Of a stretch of DNA of 64,000 nucleotides, positions 10,808-21,598 are shown piece by piece; position 1 is the first letter of the stretch, and each line of letters begins with the position of its first letter. The position numbers and the translations under genes were made by a program. The DNA lies in NCBI GenBank assembly GCA_031769625.1, contig JAUIMM010000689.1, positions 2,567,501-2,631,500 of the forward strand. The letters are read 5' to 3'. Source of the stretch: Taudactylus pleione. Taxonomy: Eukaryota > Chordata > Amphibia > Anura > Myobatrachidae. The notes below the pieces were generated by a model that did no database searches, had not been told where the DNA came from, and was given only the letters and a program-made list of their open reading frames with translations.

Positions 10808-12140
10808 CCACGCTGGGGTTTCCCAAGTGGAAATCCACCCAAACTTGTGGCAACAGACCTACCATCTGCATGGCGGACTAAAGTCACCTACGTCAGGACC
10901 CAGGGCCCATAGAGAAGGAACTCCTTAATCTAGAAGGTAGACGGCCTGGTACAAAAGGCAGACAATGTATCCAGGCACTACCTAGAGACCGTCTCGTCCA
11001 ACCCCGGACCACGAGGACATTCTTATAAGTACTTAAGAGTCCGTGACAGCGTGCCAGGAATGTAGCAAGAGGATTGTCCTGACCATCACGGCAGATATAC
11101 GCGTTTAAGAGGTTAATATGACCATGCCAATGAACTCCTAATCAACTAGGTAGTAGCCCGACTGCACTACAAGGGAAAATACTCTGTCACTGAACTGTGA
11201 TAGGGATTCCTCTCCTATCTCAGTTTCAGAACACAGAGGTCTGTGGAGAAAGTACATTAGTACACAGCTCTAGAAAAAGGTTCAACAACTACGTAAGACT
11301 TGAGCACCCACCTGCCTGGGTGCTTCAACCTTGGAAGCCATTTAAAAGTAGTCCAAGTGTAATAAAGATATAAAAACAGTGATGTGAAGATTACAGAGTT
11401 GTCCTGTGAATGATAAAGTGCCACAAATAGAAAAAAAAAGTGGAGCTAAATAAAAACTGGGGTCATACTGATGTAAAGTAATTTCTCTATGACAGAGACA
11501 TTAACAGCCCTATCACTGTTACCTAAAGTACAATGGCATCTTCGCTTTACTGATGGGGTACCTGGACAGATATAAACATATCCATAACTACGCATATATA
11601 GATATATAATGGTACATACATACACAAATTATTAGAACATAAATATAAAGTACCTCAGAAAAGGTGTTAAGCCACGAGCATGCGGCTCCCTGCAAGCAGG
11701 GAGACACTTTTACCTGCCCAAATCGGTGTCCGGCTGCAACTGTGGGCTCCGGGAGAGGTGGTGTTTATGTCCCTTCCCAGAGACACGCGGTGGAAATCAC
11801 TGACCTAGTCGCCAATGCTACCGCAACCGGCGCTGTTGGAGTGGCAGTGACGGAGTCCTATAGGATGCCCTGCACTGCTCGCTCTATTTATAAAAAAAAA
11901 AATATTGAAGAATAAATAAATAACAGTAAGAGGGGGCCACTTAAAAGCAGCCCCCACAAATTGGCGCCCACTCCTGTTCGGCACCAAACTAAAAACTGCT
12001 GGCCGGTGGCTGGGGGTGGGATATAGTGGAAAGGGAGCGAGGTGGCTGCTGTGAAAAAATCAGTAACTATTTGGTGCCCAGATTCTACCTCTCAAGGCTA
12101 TACCCAGAGTGATCCCGTTGCCCCCCTAGTGGAGTAAGAA

Positions 12141-12567
12141 GAAATACAGTATACCGTTATACAGTTGTGCTACGCTGTCCATATACACTAGAACGAGGAT
12201 GTAGTAATCATTTTATTCAGAAGGGCTCCAAAAACGAAACATTTTCGGAATCTGACATTGAAATTTCAGATGGTGCTAGCCCACTGAGCCCCATTGCTTC
12301 CAATAGGATCCCTCTATCTCCCTCCAGTCCTCAACGAAAACATGCCTGACCTATGGTCACATATGTGCAGTAACACTGCAGCGATGGACCCTGGTAGTGT
12401 AATTTTGCTGCTACTATAAGCAGCAAAATGGGTAGTGTTAGATTTTCGTGGGACAACTGTTTTTTGGAGCAGCTGGCCTGGCACTGGAGCAATAATGAAT
12501 TGCCCTGGTAGATTTGGGTGTGCCACGATACACTGCTTCCCTTAATATGCTTAATTTTATTCTATAT
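12141..12567. other. Unassigned spacer
   Basis: No ends or motifs are recognised. The small frames present here show no domain. Confidence 0.35.
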
Positions 12568-12651
12568 GCCAGAGGTTCCCAAACTCCGCAATTACAGTCC
12601 AGGTTTACCCATGCTTGAGTCCAGATGGTTAAAGTAAATTGATTGAAGTAC

Positions 12652-13521
12652 CCGTATATACTCAAGTATAAGTCGATCCGAATATAAGCCGAGGTACCTA
12701 ATTTTACCACAAAAAACTGGGAAAACTTATTGACTCGAGTATAAGCCTAGTGTGGGAAATGCAGCAGCTACTGGTAGTAATCCTCCCCCCCTGGTAGTGC
12801 CCCCAGTAGTAATATCCCCCCCTGGTAGTGCCCCCAGTAGTAATCCCCCCCTGGTAGTGCCCCCAGTAGTAACCCCCCCATGGTAGTGCCCCCAGTAGTA
12901 ATTCCCCCCTGGTAGTGCCCCCAGTAGTAATCCCCCCATGGTACTGCCCTCAGTAGTAATCCCCCCCAGGTACTGCCCCCAGTAGTAGCCCCCCCCCCAG
13001 TAGAGAGAGACGTACCGGTAATAAAAAAAAACACTTACCTGAAACCCCGCTCCTGGTCCCGACGCTGCTACAGACTCCTCCAGCCACTTTGCATTATGGG
13101 AGAGACGTCATGACATCATGACGTCTCTCCCATTACCCACTGCGGGAGCCGAAAGATGGCTCCCGCAGTGGGAGTAGCAGCAGCAGATGAGAGTCTGACA
13201 GACTCATCGGCTGCTAATTACAACAAACACACAGCTGCCGGTGGCGGCGGCTGTGTGTTTGGCACTGTGTAGTGGTGACCGAACTCCGTCCGGTCAGCGC
13301 TACACACGCGGTGCAGCTGTGTCACAGAGACACAGTCTGCACCGCGGCCCGCATGGTACGCAGCTGAGTGAGGCGCCCTCCAATATGTGGCGCCCTACTC
13401 AGCTGCGTAACGGGAGAACCGGCCCTGGTCCTGGAGCATCACTCGAGTATAAGCCGAGGGGGGGGCTTTTTCAGCACAAAAAATGTGCTGAAAAACTCGG
13501 CTTATACTCGAGTATATACGG
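12652..13521. mobile_element. MITE with CCGTATATACTCGAGTATAAGC-type ends
   Basis: The left end CCGTATATACTCAAGTATAA and the right end TTATACTCGAGTATATACGG are inverted copies. A 3 bp direct repeat TAC flanks it (12649-12651, 13522-13524). The interior holds a C-rich minisatellite (12780-13005) and a GC-rich block of hairpins (13085-13400) that is shared with the sequence at 15418-15560. It has no coding capacity. Confidence 0.8.
12780..13005. repeat. Minisatellite, about 30 bp unit
   Basis: There are roughly seven imperfect copies of a unit that reads CCCCTGGTAGTGCCCCCAGT plus AGTAAT. Unit length varies mainly through the length of the C run. It lies inside the MITE at 12652-13521. Confidence 0.85.
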
Positions 13522-13590
13522 TACTCATTAATTCACCTGTACTCAAGCATGGATAGCCTTAAATGTGGACTATAATGCCAGAGTGTGGGA

Positions 13591-14052
13591 AGCTCTGCCA
13601 TATGACATTTTCACTACCAACACAGTTAAGACTGTCACATTCACTATGAAGTCAGGTTAATTGTAGAATTTAAAAATGTTAAATTTAAATGTAGAATCAT
13701 AATCATACTACCACAAATAAAGGTCTCCAGAAGAAGTCAGCAACAATGCAGGGTCAGGTATGTGGCTCCTTTTAAAATGTTTATGGGCATACAGAAGCAC
13801 ATCAACTTCTCCCCTCAAAACACCAATTTGCTTATAGAAACATACAGTATTGTATTCCCCGGCCGGTTCTAGACCAAGGGAGTAAATTTATTTTGACGGC
13901 TGCGCCCCTATCCTCCTTTATAATAAAAATGATCATATCTCAGTTAAGGCATGCTGCGGGTCACTCATATTGGACCTCTGACATTTGCTTTTTCTTTACC
14001 CAGATTGTGTATCTTATCCTGCATTTTGCATCTTAATTCACTAATAGTGAAC
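13591..14052. other. Unassigned spacer
   Basis: No repeat ends or coding motifs are recognised. Confidence 0.35.
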
Positions 14053-14055
14053 TAA

Positions 14056-14642
14056 GGGCCTGATTCAAACCCGGACGCAAACGTCCGCTCGCTCGCTCTG
14101 AGCGATGTTTTCCGTTTGCGCATGCGTACGGTTCTAAATATGCATGTGTCAACCAGTCTGTGCGATGTGAATTCGTACGCTTGTAAAACAATGAGAAAGC
14201 GCTACTTTAAGTGACAGATAGTGGCGTTTGTGGGTGGTAACAGGAGAAGATGCTTGTGAACGGGGGAGTGGTGATGCGAACGCAGGCGTGCCTGACCGTC
14301 AGAACGGAGTTTAATGGGTGTGCATAATTTACAAAGTAGCGTCATTGTACACGTGACTTGGTTGTTTTACCCTGTACTGCTCACAGTGCTTGCGGGAAGC
14401 AAGGTCTTCCTCAAGCGTTGCGAGCAGCCCCGATGGCTCCCAATAAATCCTACATGTCCCGGAGATGACGTGTGTTGCAAGCGGCAAGGGGGCGTCTTTA
14501 AACACTTGCGAGCGCAATAAGCCATCGCTCGCTTACACATAGAGGCGTCCTTACACCGCAAAGAGTGAGCACATGTTTTGCATAGACGGCCCCTTTTTCA
14601 GAACGAGCGGCCGCAAATAGCGACCGGGTCTGAATCAGGCCC
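14056..14642. mobile_element. PIF/Harbinger-type MITE with TAA duplication
   Basis: The left end GGGCCTGATTCAAACCCGG and right end CCGGGTCTGAATCAGGCCC are inverted. TAA flanks both sides (14053-14055 and 14643-14645), which fits the 3 bp duplication of PIF/Harbinger elements. It shares terminal bases with the serial-hairpin MITEs but has a different interior of about 590 bp without long hairpins. It is non-coding. Confidence 0.85.
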
Positions 14643-14689
14643 TAAGTATTTAGGATTAGTATTTTTACTGACCCCTCTATTCCCTACAC

Positions 14690-14775
14690 CAGTGGTTCTC
14701 AAACTCGGTCCTCAGGCCCCCAAACAGGTCACATTTTCCAGGTCACCCAGCAGTTGCACAGGTGTAGTCATTACG
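14690..14775. mobile_element. hAT-style MITE end fragment
   Basis: CAGTGGTTCTCAAACTCGG at 14690 is a common left terminus of non-autonomous hAT elements in vertebrates. The following bases, through about 14775, keep that style. The opposite end was not found, so this is a fragment. Confidence 0.4.
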
Positions 14776-14943
14776 CACTGTTACATTTTAAAAGATCTCT
14801 CTGCACCGGGTAACTTCTCCCAGTGTCCAACTCTATTATACGGACAGCGGTGCGGCCAACATTTAGAGGTGCGGAAAGCCAGGCACCTCATCGCTACAAT
14901 TGCACTGCAGTCAATTGGTCTGTCTGTATCTACGAGGTTACTA

Positions 14944-15368
14944 CAGGTTGAGTCTCCCATATCCAAAATGCTGGGACCAGGGGTATTTTGGATAACGGAA
15001 TATTCCGTATTTTGGAATAATTGCATTAACCATAATGAAATGTCTTGGGAATGGGACCCAAATCTAAACACAGAATGCATTTATGTTCTATATACACCTT
15101 ATACACACAGCCTGCAGGTCATTTTATACAATACTTTTAATAATTTTGTGCATCAAAAAAACTTTGTGTACATATATGAAATTCATTTATGTTTCATATA
15201 CACCTTATACACACAGCCTGAAGGTTATTTTATACTATATTTTAATAATTTTGTGCTTTAAACAAAGTTTGTGTACATTGAACCATCAGAAAGCAAAGGT
15301 TTCACTTTCTCAGTCATGCTAAAAATATTCCGTATTTCGGAATATTTGGATATGGTAGACTCAACCTG
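14944..15368. mobile_element. Tigger/pogo-like MITE
   Basis: The inverted ends CAGGTTGAGTCTCCCATAT and ATATGGTAGACTCAACCTG are flanked by TA on both sides (14942-14943, 15369-15370). The interior closely follows, from memory, the sequence of a mammalian Tigger-related MITE (CATTTATGTT..., ATACACCTTATACACA..., then ACCATCAGAAAGCAAAGG). About 105 bp of the interior is duplicated in tandem (near 15078-15180 and 15181-15275). It has no reading frame. The ends and TA duplication are seen directly; the family name is recalled. Confidence 0.7.
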
Positions 15369-15417
15369 TATATCTTTATTGGAAAAACAGCTAATGACAG
15401 ACTCTCATTGGCTGCTG

Positions 15418-15600
15418 ATCAAAACAAACACACAGCTGCCGGTGCCGGCGGCTGTGTGTTTGTCACTTGTGTAGCGCTGACCGAAGTCCTTCGGTCAATG
15501 CTACACACGTGGTGCAGTCTGTGTCAAAGTGACAAAGACTGCCCGCGGCCCGCATGACGCTGTGGCCCGGGGGGCACATGGCACCCTGCCCCCCGGCCCA
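15418..15600. repeat. GC-rich hairpin module shared with the 12652 MITE
   Basis: The hairpin ACACACAGCTGCCGGTG...CGGCGGCTGTGTGTTT at 15429-15463 and the following block through GCCCGCGGCCCGCATG match 13190-13355. The second copy has no CCGTATATAC ends nearby. It is either a fragment of the same family or a captured module. Confidence 0.6.
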
Positions 15601-15784
15601 GCCCACCACTGGGGGTGTGGCATGCAACCATCTCTCACGCTTTGCTCCTCTTACTACCTCCTTTCCCAAACCAGTATGATGAGAGCAATCTACAGTATCC
15701 TAACGAGGACTGGTAGACCCAGAGCTACAGAAAGGAAGATCCAGAAATCCAAAACGGTGCAGGTTATAATCATATACTTGCTAT

Positions 15785-16315
15785 GGGATGTAGTAATGCG
15801 CCTGTCTCAATCCTGACACCACAATCCCAGCAGGGGATTTAACATAGGCGTCAAAATACTGACGCCTCCCCACGCTGGGAACCCGGACCAATCGTCCAGC
15901 GCCGGTGATAAGTATCGATTTAGCCGGGGATGGGGGGGTTAGGATTAGGGACCTCCCCGGGAGGACTAAGGGTTGGGCACCCCCCTCGAGGATGGTTAGG
16001 CTAGGAGAAGGGGGGTTAGGTTTAGGCACTAAGGGGGGACTTAGGGTTAGGCACCCTCTCGGGGAGGACTAGGCTAGAAGGGGGGTTAGGTTTAGGCACT
16101 AGGGGGGAGGTTAGGGACCCCCGGGAGGGTTAGGCTGCGGGGAGGTGGGGTTAGGTTTAGACACTATGGGGGAGGATAGGGTTAGGCACCCCTAAAGGAG
16201 GGTTAGGATTGGGGGGAGAGAAGAGGGTTAGATTACTTACCCGCGCTGTCGGGATTTCCTCCGCGTCAGGCTAGCACTGTCGGGATTTGAACCGCCGGCA
16301 TTTCAATCCCATTCC
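15785..16315 (+). mobile_element. Telomere-motif element, copy 2
   Basis: It starts GGGATGTAGTAATGCG and ends CAATCCCATTCC. The flanking nonamers ACTTGCTAT (15776-15784) and ACCTGTTAT (16316-16324) agree at seven of nine positions, with two transitions, and lie exactly at the element edges. The core at 15925-16235 repeats GGGTTAGG, GGTTAGGTTTAGGCAC and GGGTTAGGCACCCC. The right flank carries CTGTCGGGATTT twice. It is non-coding. Confidence 0.7.
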
Positions 16316-16324
16316 ACCTGTTAT

Positions 16325-17480
16325 ACCCTCAGCAAGAAAATTAGTGTGTGAGGTGCTTGGGAGAACAGTTGCCTAGAGGCCTCTGGGAGGAGTCCGCATA
16401 GTCTCCGCTGTTAGGTGCCGCGGATTGTGGCTAAGGCAGGCTCCCGGTTCGTCACCCACCTATAAGCTGTGGTCCAGGCAGAGCCATTAAGGGGGGGACA
16501 GAAGTAACCCCGGCCCCCCCTCCTCACAAGCAGCCCCCTGGACCTGTAGGACATTTTCTGTTGTTACTATAATCAAGCAGCTGCATTGCTGTCATCATGG
16601 GGCCAGTCACAGCACTGCTGCAGTGTGCTGCCGAGCTTTACTCTTATGTGAGATGCCTGCACAGTGAGGATGTCTTTACTCTCTCCCCTCCTGGCCAAGA
16701 CTCCGCCCCCTTTCCCAACGAAGCCCCACCCATTTTATTCACAAAGCTATGTCTGGAGTTTTTTTTTCTAGTCTCCAGTCTCTCTCCACCCAGACCTCCT
16801 CTCCGTCAAGGCTAGATCCTCAGCCCGGCAAGGCAGAACACACAGGTAAAGTGGAGGGAAAGATTGCAGCAGGTCAGTGAGAGGAAGGAGCAGAGCTTTG
16901 GAGGGAGGGGGAGATCAGCATGCACACCAAGCCGTGCTGTCACAGTCACTCGGGCAAGCAAAAAAAAAAATAGTCTCAACAGGTGCCCCAGTACCTACCC
17001 GCCACACCGAACACAAGTTACTGTTGCACTTTCAACTGGAGTCGAGCTGTCTGTCAGAGCCTTCCCAGTCATTCTGGCTGCTGCAGGTGCATGAAGGCAG
17101 GGAGGAGGAGGTGACTGGCCCCTAGCTGTAGCTGCTCTGGGAGGAGGGAGGGAACTATGCTGCTGCTGTCTTGCCCATAGACAGTGTCAGGGTAGCGGAC
17201 GGAGGCCACGCCTCCACACTCAGCTCAGCCGCCCATGGAATAAAAAAAAAAAATGTTCAGTGCTTGAAGTGGCGGTATACCATACCGTTGTATACCAGCA
17301 CACTTCGAGCACTGCATATAAGTGTTAAAGAATGGGTCCATATTTAAGACAAATCCCAAAAGTCCATTGGTTATTGACATCTGTAAAGAACTGAATTTAA
17401 TGTTAAAAATAGCAAATTACACAGGTATTCTCAAAGTATATGTTAATTGAGAGTGTATAACTCAAAAGAAAGCAAACATA
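16325..17480. other. Unassigned, partly GC-rich
   Basis: No terminal repeats or protein motifs are recognised. Open frames between 16597 and 17125 have low-complexity content and no domain. A small palindrome, GCGGTATACCATACCGTTGTATACC, here described in two parts, lies at 17271-17297. Confidence 0.35.
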
Positions 17481-17699
17481 GGCCCGTATTCAATTAGCCG
17501 CTGGGTTTTCGCCGATGACGGCGAAATCCCATTTTCGGCATCATAGCGTGTTGCGAAAAGTTTTCGCCGGGTCCGTTTCTGCCTTATTCAATTTGAAAGA
17601 GGCGAAACTCCCACACATGCGGAAAGTGGCCAATGACGCGAATCCGGAGGAGGTGATTTCGACAGGGGTGGAAATTTATCGGCGCCTTTTTCTCACGGG

Positions 17700-17720
17700 T
17701 ATATAAGGCTCTGATTGGCT
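17700..17720 (+). promoter_or_regulatory. TATA box with adjacent ATTGG box
   Basis: GTATATAAGG at 17700-17709 is followed by GATTGGCTG at 17712. It lies about 220 bp inside the Harbinger-type left end and upstream of the Myb-like exons. It is a plausible core promoter for that element; no transcription evidence exists in the sequence. Confidence 0.4.
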
Positions 17721-18721
17721 GTTGGTCATCCACCAATTTGATCAGCCTGCAGCGAGGAGAGAGTGCAGTGTCCCTGATCATCCAGTGTGACCAGCAATCC
17801 AGGATCCAGAGGAGAGAAGACAGCATCTGGGACCAGTCCGTGGAGGAAGGTTTCAGCACCCATTTCGGGCTCACTTTTGGGAGCCTGGAGAGCTACTTAC
17901 CCCGACGGTGGTCTCGGCAAGCAGGGACGGAGACTGTTCCGTACTGCATTACTGAGCATGTGCAGAAGAAAGAACAAAAGGTTTTTTTTTTTTTTAATAA
18001 TTAAAACAATGCCTTCTGTAACATGGCTGGGACGTTTCCGCAACTGCTGTCCCTGCAGGAAAATAGCAACAATAAATTATTTTAAATGTTTAAAAAGAAC
18101 ACGGAGATGTTGCCCTATAAATATCTGGCCAACATCATCACTCTAGTTGAATAGACCCTTTATATTAAAATATTATTAACACCACACCAACCCTGAATAC
18201 ACTGGTTTTTTTTAATAGGGACATGGACATGGCTCTTTATACAAACCCATATTAATGTGGCGGAAGAGTAATCCCTATTTCAGTGTAACACACTCCTATA
18301 GGGATTACTCTTGCGCTGCATCAATTCAGTGCATGCTAGAGCTGCTGTTGTCATTATTATGGGCCAAAGTGTTGTCTTACGTTTGTGTATTTCCCCTTTT
18401 AAGTAATTGTCAGTCTTTTCTTTGCCTCACTGTATTCCTTTTTTTTTTTTTATCATCTTTATTTTTGAAGCAATGAATGGTACAGCAAAATATAACAATC
18501 ATACTATCAAATTACATATGACATTAAGATGAAAAGTGTAACATATATTCCAAGAACAAAAAAAAAAAAAGAAACAAAAAAACAGATAGTAGGATATGGA
18601 CATCAACTATACCAATTTACCTTATAATATAAATATTGAGAAACAAATTAGTCCAATAGATAAGGGTAACCTTGTAGTATAGAGTGTGCATAGTAGGCAT
18701 AGCAATCAAGTAACACCATCG

Positions 18722-18978
18722 TCCCAATTTTTTTTTTCCTTTTGATAGTTGTGCATCTTTTTTTATTCTTTTTTTTTTTTATTATGCATTGACTTAGTAG
18801 CAGCGTAACATGCAGTGCCACCCTAAACTCTGAGACTATATCCGTCCTTAATATTTTGCTACCGCCTATTTATCTGAGTATTGGGTGGCACTGCATGTTA
18901 GGCTGCTACTAATTCAATGCAGAATAAAAAAACAACAAATCAACTGTTGCCCTACTATCCCCCCAAAAAATAGGGACT
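18722..18978. mobile_element. Palindromic MITE, copy 1 of pair
   Basis: The arm TGCATTGACTTAGTAGCAGC...TGCAGTGCCACCC (18785-18825) is mirrored at 18884-18924. The centre TCCTTAATATTTTGCTA is almost the same as in the copy at 19562. The edges carry GTCCCAATTTTT and AAAAAATAGGGAC. Confidence 0.7.
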
Positions 18979-19017
18979 AGAAATTAGACAAAGGAAAGAC
19001 TGACACTTACTTAAAAG

Positions 19018-19273
19018 TAGGGATGTGCAGGCTCGGATAGGTTCGTGTTTGCACGTGGAGTTCGGATTTTTCCCTCCAAAAAAACGGAACTCAGAACGAG
19101 ACAAAACGTCATCTTACATGGTCGAACATCATCATTCCTGGACAAAAGACAAGGAATGATGATGTTCGTCCATGTAAGATGACGTTTTGCCTCGTTCTGA
19201 GTTCCGTTTTTTTGGAGGGAAAAATCCGAACTCCACGTGCAAACTCGAACCTATCCGAGCCTGCACATCCCTA
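19018..19273. mobile_element. hAT MITE, near-perfect palindrome with 8 bp duplication
   Basis: Arms of roughly 120 bp are almost exact inverse copies around a centre near 19143-19152. The ends are TAGGGATGTGCAGG and CCTGCACATCCCTA. The octamer CTTAAAAG is directly repeated at 19010-19017 and 19274-19281, the duplication length expected for hAT elements. The near-perfect arms suggest a recent insertion or arm homogenisation. It is nested in the foldback at 18200-19475. Confidence 0.95.
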
Positions 19274-19561
19274 CTTAAAAGGGAAATACACAAATTGTAT
19301 GGCAACACTTTGGCCCATAACAAGGACAACAGCAGCTCTGGCATGCACTGATTGAAGCAGCGTAAGAGTAATCCCTATAGGAGTGTGTTATACTGCAATA
19401 GGGATTACTCTTGCGCAACATTAATATGGGTTTGTATAACGAGCCACTGTAGTCCCTATTTTTAAAAACCCTGTATATTCGGGGTTTATGTACATCTGGA
19501 TTTACTATCTCAAAATCCCTTATACAGTCCCAGAGTAAAAAGTATCACATTGTATTTAGTC

Positions 19562-19822
19562 ATCGTAGTCCCTATTTTTGCCGTATTTTTTTAAATTAGT
19601 GCAACTTTTCATCTTTATTTTATCCTGCAGTGATATTGTCACGGCATAACATCCAGGTCCAGACTATACTCATAGGCTATATTAGTCCTTAATCTTTTGC
19701 TATTGGTTATTTATCAGAGTATAGGCTGGCATGTTACACCGCTACAATATCACTGCAAGATAAAATAAAGATGAAAAGTTGCACTCATTTAAAAAAAAAA
19801 ATAGGGCAAAACTAGGGACTAC
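19562..19822. mobile_element. Palindromic MITE, copy 2 of pair
   Basis: Left arm GTAGTCCCTATTTTTGCCG through CCTGCAGTGATATTGT (19566-19638) is mirrored at 19744-19822. The centre AGTCCTTAATCTTTTGCTA matches the copy at 18722. It is non-coding. Confidence 0.8.
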
Positions 19823-21092
19823 AGTGACTGTGATTACAACCTGACACTCAAGTTTGGGAATGCGCCAGGATTTTATTTAATCATAATTCTGGTTAAAAAT
19901 AAAATTATTTAAATATTGAATATACACCCCATAACCATTTGTGGGATTTATTGTAGTAACCTGTTCAAAGATTATTCCATAAAGCAGCTTTTTATTTATT
20001 GGTTGTTCAATCTGTATGGTTGTAATAAAATTTAATTTTATTTATTTACAGCCAAGCAGGACAGAATACATCCCTTCATCACAAGAAGAGCCAACTGCAG
20101 CAAGTGGAAAGCCATCAAAGAAGCCAAGGAAGATCTGCTTCAGTGAGACAGAGAACAACACGCTCATCGATGGAATCTACATGCATTATGACAAGATTTT
20201 CGGTCATCGTTCTCAAAACACATCGGCCAGGGAAAAGAGGTAGATCTGGGATGAGGTTGCTTCGAAGGTCACTGCATCCTCTGGAAGACATTGAGATGCC
20301 GACATGTGCAAGAAGAGGTACACCGACTGCAAGAGACAAGCCAAGGAAAAGATGAAGAAACATCAAGAGCACGGACCACCTTTGAACATTCAATGGCTTC
20401 CATGGGAGGAGAAGATCCGGGACCATATGAATCCCATTATGGTTGCCGGCGTACAAGGATTACTGGACAGCCATGATCCAGCAACACATGTTCTAGAGGG
20501 TAAGAAAACTTTAATTTTAAAAACTCTCAATTTAAATCTTTCACAAAATGTTTAATTTTTGTATTAATTAATTTGATTTTTAGACCAGACATCTTCAGCG
20601 CCACCCACGCAGTGGACAAGAATGGAACCTCTTACAGAAGAAAGATCGACATCTGACAGACAGAGGGAATCGACTTTGACATTGGGAACTATCAGAAGGA
20701 TAGCAAGTGGTAAACTAATCTGAAGTTTTTTTATTAATTAATGATCTCTTTGTCTAAATTGTTTTATTGCTTTAGTTAAAAATCTGACTTTTTTATTTTT
20801 TTTAAAAATTGTTTTTTATATATTTTAGAATCTACTACAACCACAAAGAAGACCAAAGAGCAAGATATCGTCGAGAAGAAAGGAGAAAACCGCCACGATC
20901 CAGCCTACAGTCCAGCATGAAGAGGAGCCAAATCTGTCATCGCTTCCCAGCATCGGTTTGGAATCTCAAGGACCAAGATTGGAAGGTAATCTATAATATT
21001 GTCTTTTACCCAGAGACAGAGTATTCAGATAACCTCCAATCCTATATATCGGTATCTGTCTTTCCTTTAACAATCATCCTCTCATCCCTAGC

Positions 21093-21598
21093 GGGATGTA
21101 CTTATGTGATCGCCGGCCGCAAGGCCGCCGGTCACAATCCGAATCCTGAAACGCTAGCAAAGGATTTAAGACAGGAGTCAAGATACCGACGCCTGTCATA
21201 ATATAGATGCCAGAACCCCGACCACTCGCGTTCCTGATCGTAGCGGATAGGGTAATTATGTACTTAGCCCGGGGATGGGGGGAGGGGGTTAGGTTTAGGG
21301 CACCCCGGGGGATTTAGGGTTAGGCTACCCCCTGAGGGTTAGGTTTGGAATAGGGTAAGGGGTTTAGGCACAAGGGGGAGGTTAGGGTTAGGCACCCCCC
21401 TGGGAGGCTTAAGTTTAGAGAGGAGGGTTAGGGCTAGGCACTAACAGGGGGAGGTTAGGGTTAGGCACCCCTAAAGGCGAATTAGGGGGGGAGGGTTAGG
21501 GGTACTTACCTCCGCTGTCGGGATTCCGTCCTGCCGGGCTAGCCTTGTCGGGATTTGAACTAGCGGATAAACAGCTGCCGGTAATACAATCCCATTCC
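21093..21598 (+). mobile_element. Telomere-motif element, copy 3
   Basis: A 506 bp element starts GGGATGTACTTATGTG and ends CAATCCCATTCC. The nonamer ATCCCTAGC is perfectly repeated at 21084-21092 and 21599-21607. The core at 21270-21510 has GGGTTAGG and GTTAGGGTTAGGCACCCC motifs. The right flank contains CTGTCGGGATTCCGTCC. It lies in an intron of the Myb-like gene. A hairpin CGCCGGCCGCAAGGCCGCCGG, described here by its two GCCGGC-type arms, is at 21111-21131. Confidence 0.85.

Larger units (their letters stand above)
7446..12140 (-). mobile_element. DIRS-type retroelement, decayed copy 1
   Basis: The ends are inverted repeats of about 145 bp. The block at 7480-7613 (ACTCTGGGTATAGCCTGGAG onward) is mirrored at 11990-12135. 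A second inverted repeat lies near the left end (7446-7483 against 7745-7781). Minus-strand frames at 7809-8147 match the tyrosine-recombinase C-terminus of the DIRS copy at 55739. I do not see reverse transcriptase or RNase H motifs, so an internal deletion is likely. Two MITEs and a tRNA-like relic are inserted within it. Confidence 0.7.
12568..13590. mobile_element. Outer MITE with hAT-style ends, host of the 12652 element
   Basis: CCAGAGGTTCCCAAACTC at 12568 is mirrored by GTGTGGGAAGCTCTGCC near 13584. Inside these, CCATGCTTGAGTCCAG near 12609 is mirrored by CTGTACTCAAGCATGG near 13538. Both mirrored blocks lie outside the element at 12652-13521, so an older palindromic MITE was split by a younger one. 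The starting motif resembles the CAGTGGTTCTCAAACT end at 14690. The exact limits are uncertain. Confidence 0.5.
18200..19475. mobile_element. Foldback element (TAATCCCTAT family), interrupted
   Basis: Left-arm sequence at 18200-18430 (ACAAACCCATATTAATGTGG, then AGTAATCCCTAT) is mirrored at 18988-19475, allowing for the hAT MITE at 19018-19273. The inner edges GTCAGTCTTTTCTTTGCC and AAAGGAAAGACTGAC also pair. The loop contains the palindrome at 18722-18978. It is non-coding. Confidence 0.75.

Noticed and set aside
14578..15261. A 227-codon open frame on the plus strand
   Set aside because: It runs across the end of one MITE, a hAT-style fragment and the Tigger-like MITE. It has no domain and is explained by those repeats.
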